From: SURF-32 sp964648365
GTDB lineage: Bacteria; Planctomycetota; Phycisphaerae; UBA1845
DNA: 15,441 bases
Direction: 5' to 3'
NCBI GenBank assembly: GCA_964648365.1
Contig: CAZYLK010000153.1
Location: forward strand, 1 to 15,441
The notes under the pieces were generated by a model that was not told the DNA's origin, did not search any database, and was given only the letters and a program-made list of their open reading frames with translations. Of the stretch, positions 14,116 to 15,441 are shown in pieces (position 1 is the stretch's first letter; every line of letters starts with the position of its first letter). The position numbers and the translations under genes were made by a program.

Positions 14116-14910
14116 ATGACCATCCTCCTCGATCGCGTCCGGGCCATTCGCAGCTACCTGGCCGAGCAGATCGAGCACGGCCGGCGGGAGGTCGTCGCGG
14201 CCGGGGCGGATGATACGCTCGTTGTGCTGGACGGCGTCGGCGGGATGCTGTTCGGGCCGCTGCTGGTGCGGCGGGCGTTGCGCGCGGCCGGGTTCTGCGC
14301 CTGCACCGTCATCTTCGACTGGCATCGCAGCTTTCGCGGCGACATCTTCTCTGATCTGATGATGCTCCGCCGCAATCGCTACGAGGCGCTGCGGGCGGTT
14401 CGCCGGATTCTCCACATCCGGCGATGTTTCCCGCAGACGCGCATCCACCTGATCGGCTTCTCGGGCGGCGGCGGCGTGGCCGCGTTCACGGCCGAAAAGC
14501 TCCCGCGCCCCGGCCTGGTGGATACGCTGATCCTGTTCGCGCCGGCGCTGTCGCCGCGATACGACCTTTCGCCGGCGCTGCGACACGTTCGCCGCTGCTT
14601 CGCGACCAGCAGCCCGCGTGACACCGTGCTTCTGGGCATCGGCACCGGACTGTTCGGCACCGTCGACCGCGTCCGCACCCGCGCCGCGGGCCAGACCGGA
14701 TTCCTGAGGCCCGACGGCGCCGACGAGTCGCTCTATGCGAAGCTTCGCCAGATCCGCTGGACTGCCGACTTCGGGCGCGACGGCCACCACGGCGGACACA
14801 CCGCCTGGGCAGGGCAGACCTTTCTTTCGCGCCATCTGCCCGCACTGCTGCGCGACAGACCGCATTGCCCCACGCACGAAGGCTGGTTCGATCCGCCGCC
14901 GCAGCCATGA
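14116..14910 (+). CDS. Alpha/beta-hydrolase-like protein
   Basis: This 264-residue protein has the nucleophile elbow IGFSGGGG (Ser116 in G-x-S-x-G), a preceding strand RIHLIGFS, and a late His-rich GHHGGHT (H225 and H228 as candidates for the catalytic His). An early LVVLDGVGGM (35-44) may form the oxyanion side. So it is probably a serine hydrolase (esterase/lipase-like) of unknown substrate; the acid residue cannot be assigned. No signal peptide is visible, so it is likely cytosolic. The ATG lies directly after the repeat arm with no Shine-Dalgarno sequence. A longer frame through the repeat and gap (from 13837) is an artefact. It converges with the next gene. Confidence 0.75.
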   Translation: MTILLDRVRAIRSYLAEQIEHGRREVVAAGADDTLVVLDGVGGMLFGPLLVRRALRAAGFCACTVIFDWHRSFRGDIFSDLMMLRRNRYEALRAVRRILHIRRCFPQTRIHLIGFSGGGGVAAFTAEKLPRPGLVDTLILFAPALSPRYDLSPALRHVRRCFATSSPRDTVLLGIGTGLFGTVDRVRTRAAGQTGFLRPDGADESLYAKLRQIRWTADFGRDGHHGGHTAWAGQTFLSRHLPALLRDRPHCPTHEGWFDPPPQP

Positions 14911-15063
14911 CGCACGCTGTTGCGCCGCGCGGAGGTGATGCGTCGCGATCCGCCTGCCACGTCATGGCAGAACCCCTACGGTCAGGGAACGGGTTCGGGT
15001 GCAGGCGGGCATCGCCTGAACGTCGCCGGTCCCTGAAATCCCAAGAATGCTGGCCACGCGGCA
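14911..15063. terminator. Convergent intergenic region with hairpins
   Basis: Two stems, CTGCCA/TGGCAG (14954-14970) and a nested CAGGGA/TCCCTG around CAGGCG/CGCCTG (14983-15035), lie between the two converging stop codons. They could act as terminators in both directions, although no T runs follow. Confidence 0.35.
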
Positions 15064-15441
15064 CTACGGACAGTCCACGGAGCGGCAGGCGTCGGGGCAG
15101 CCGGAGGGGCAGACTTCGACGGGGCCGGATTGGTTGTTCCACTTGGCCTTGCCGCGGCCGTTCGGCTTGATCGCAGCGGGGGTGGAGCGGCCGTCGTCGC
15201 AGCGGAGCATCACCGTCGATCCGCCGGGCAGCGACGTGCGGACCTTGGCCACCAGCTTGCCCGCGCCCGGCTCGCCCTTGCAGCTTGGCTTGAGCTTCGT
15301 CACCTCGTCGCACACGGACTCGTACGCGCCCATGTCCACCACGTCGCTGAGGATGCGCGGATTGCCGTCGAGGTCGAACGGCTCGCTGACGGCCTCGTTG
15401 TCGCCCGCATCGATGCACGGCGAGCCGGCGGTGAGGCGATA
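15064..15441 (-). CDS. Secreted beta-helix protein, C-terminal part (choice-of-anchor Q type)
   Basis: This is the last 125 residues of a gene whose start lies beyond the window end. It opens with YRLTAGSPCIDAGDN...FDLDGNPRI...DVVDMGAYE, the typical ending of planctomycete parallel beta-helix surface proteins (choice-of-anchor Q domain). After GAYES follow about 85 residues: a Lys/Gly-rich beta-type segment (KLKPSCKGE, KLVAKVRTSLPGGSTVMLRCDDG, GRGKAKWNNQSG) and a Cys-rich end (VCPSGCPDACRSVDCP), which may be a small sandwich domain for anchoring or secretion. The function of the whole protein is unknown; it is probably exported. An internal ATG at 15342 is not the start. Confidence 0.8.
   Translation of the reverse strand, partial: YRLTAGSPCIDAGDNEAVSEPFDLDGNPRILSDVVDMGAYESVCDEVTKLKPSCKGEPGAGKLVAKVRTSLPGGSTVMLRCDDGRSTPAAIKPNGRGKAKWNNQSGPVEVCPSGCPDACRSVDCP

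Noticed and set aside
13790..14117. CRISPR array
   Set aside because: Units are 7 bp in tandem with no spacers, and no cas genes are present.
13837..14910. Longer N-terminus for the hydrolase through the repeats and N gap
   Set aside because: It would encode heptad strings such as FVIRHSLFAIRYS and unknown residues; 7-bp repeats without stops give long open frames by themselves.

Overview
The window looks like part of a draft genome scaffold (one 100-N gap) from a GC-rich, Gram-negative planctomycete, probably of the Phycisphaerae type. The reasons are: paired Cys-x2-Cys zinc ribbons of the planctomycete form (CPTCDYLL...CPECG) on membrane proteins; a large Hanks-type kinase fused to a polytopic membrane module; lpxK, hence lipid A; secreted proteins of the dockerin-like, W-x-N and choice-of-anchor Q kinds; and a divergent EF-G paralogue. 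The taxonomic call is inference from gene content only.

Layout. 1-4126: two co-oriented genes, a polytopic membrane protein with two C-terminal zinc ribbons and a Ser/Thr kinase with an N-terminal zinc ribbon. 4127-4447: a non-coding nested inverted-repeat element, with outer arms of 7-bp units and inner arms of 8-bp units. 4448-6884: lpxK, a convergent Mpo1/DUF962-like gene and a SAM methyltransferase divergent from it. 6885-7753: gene-poor DNA with a candidate small ORF overlapping the methyltransferase stop, several strong hairpins and a clear intrinsic terminator, possibly a non-coding transcript. 7754-11195: a cell-envelope region with a small single-pass membrane protein (weak), two related secreted W-x-N beta-type proteins separated by an intrinsic terminator, and a secreted seven-repeat protein with a dockerin-like tail. 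11196-11761: a gap with a second copy of a short protein-coding-like repeat. 11762-13789: a full-length EF-G paralogue with altered GTPase residues. 13790-14115: a second heptamer inverted-repeat element containing the N gap. 14116-14910: an alpha/beta-hydrolase-like protein. 15064-15441 (minus): the C-terminus of a secreted beta-helix protein running off the window.

There is no single obvious pathway. The genes are mostly monocistronic or in pairs, with an envelope theme (lipid A, secreted surface proteins, membrane signalling). The most unusual items are the two heptamer inverted-repeat elements that fill the space from stop codon to start codon at two loci; the recurring W-x-x-LVFEAVASVA peptide-coding segment in two gene-poor gaps; and the structured 7140-7609 segment. 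The N gap is probably an assembly artefact, since both flanks share exactly the same 55 bases.
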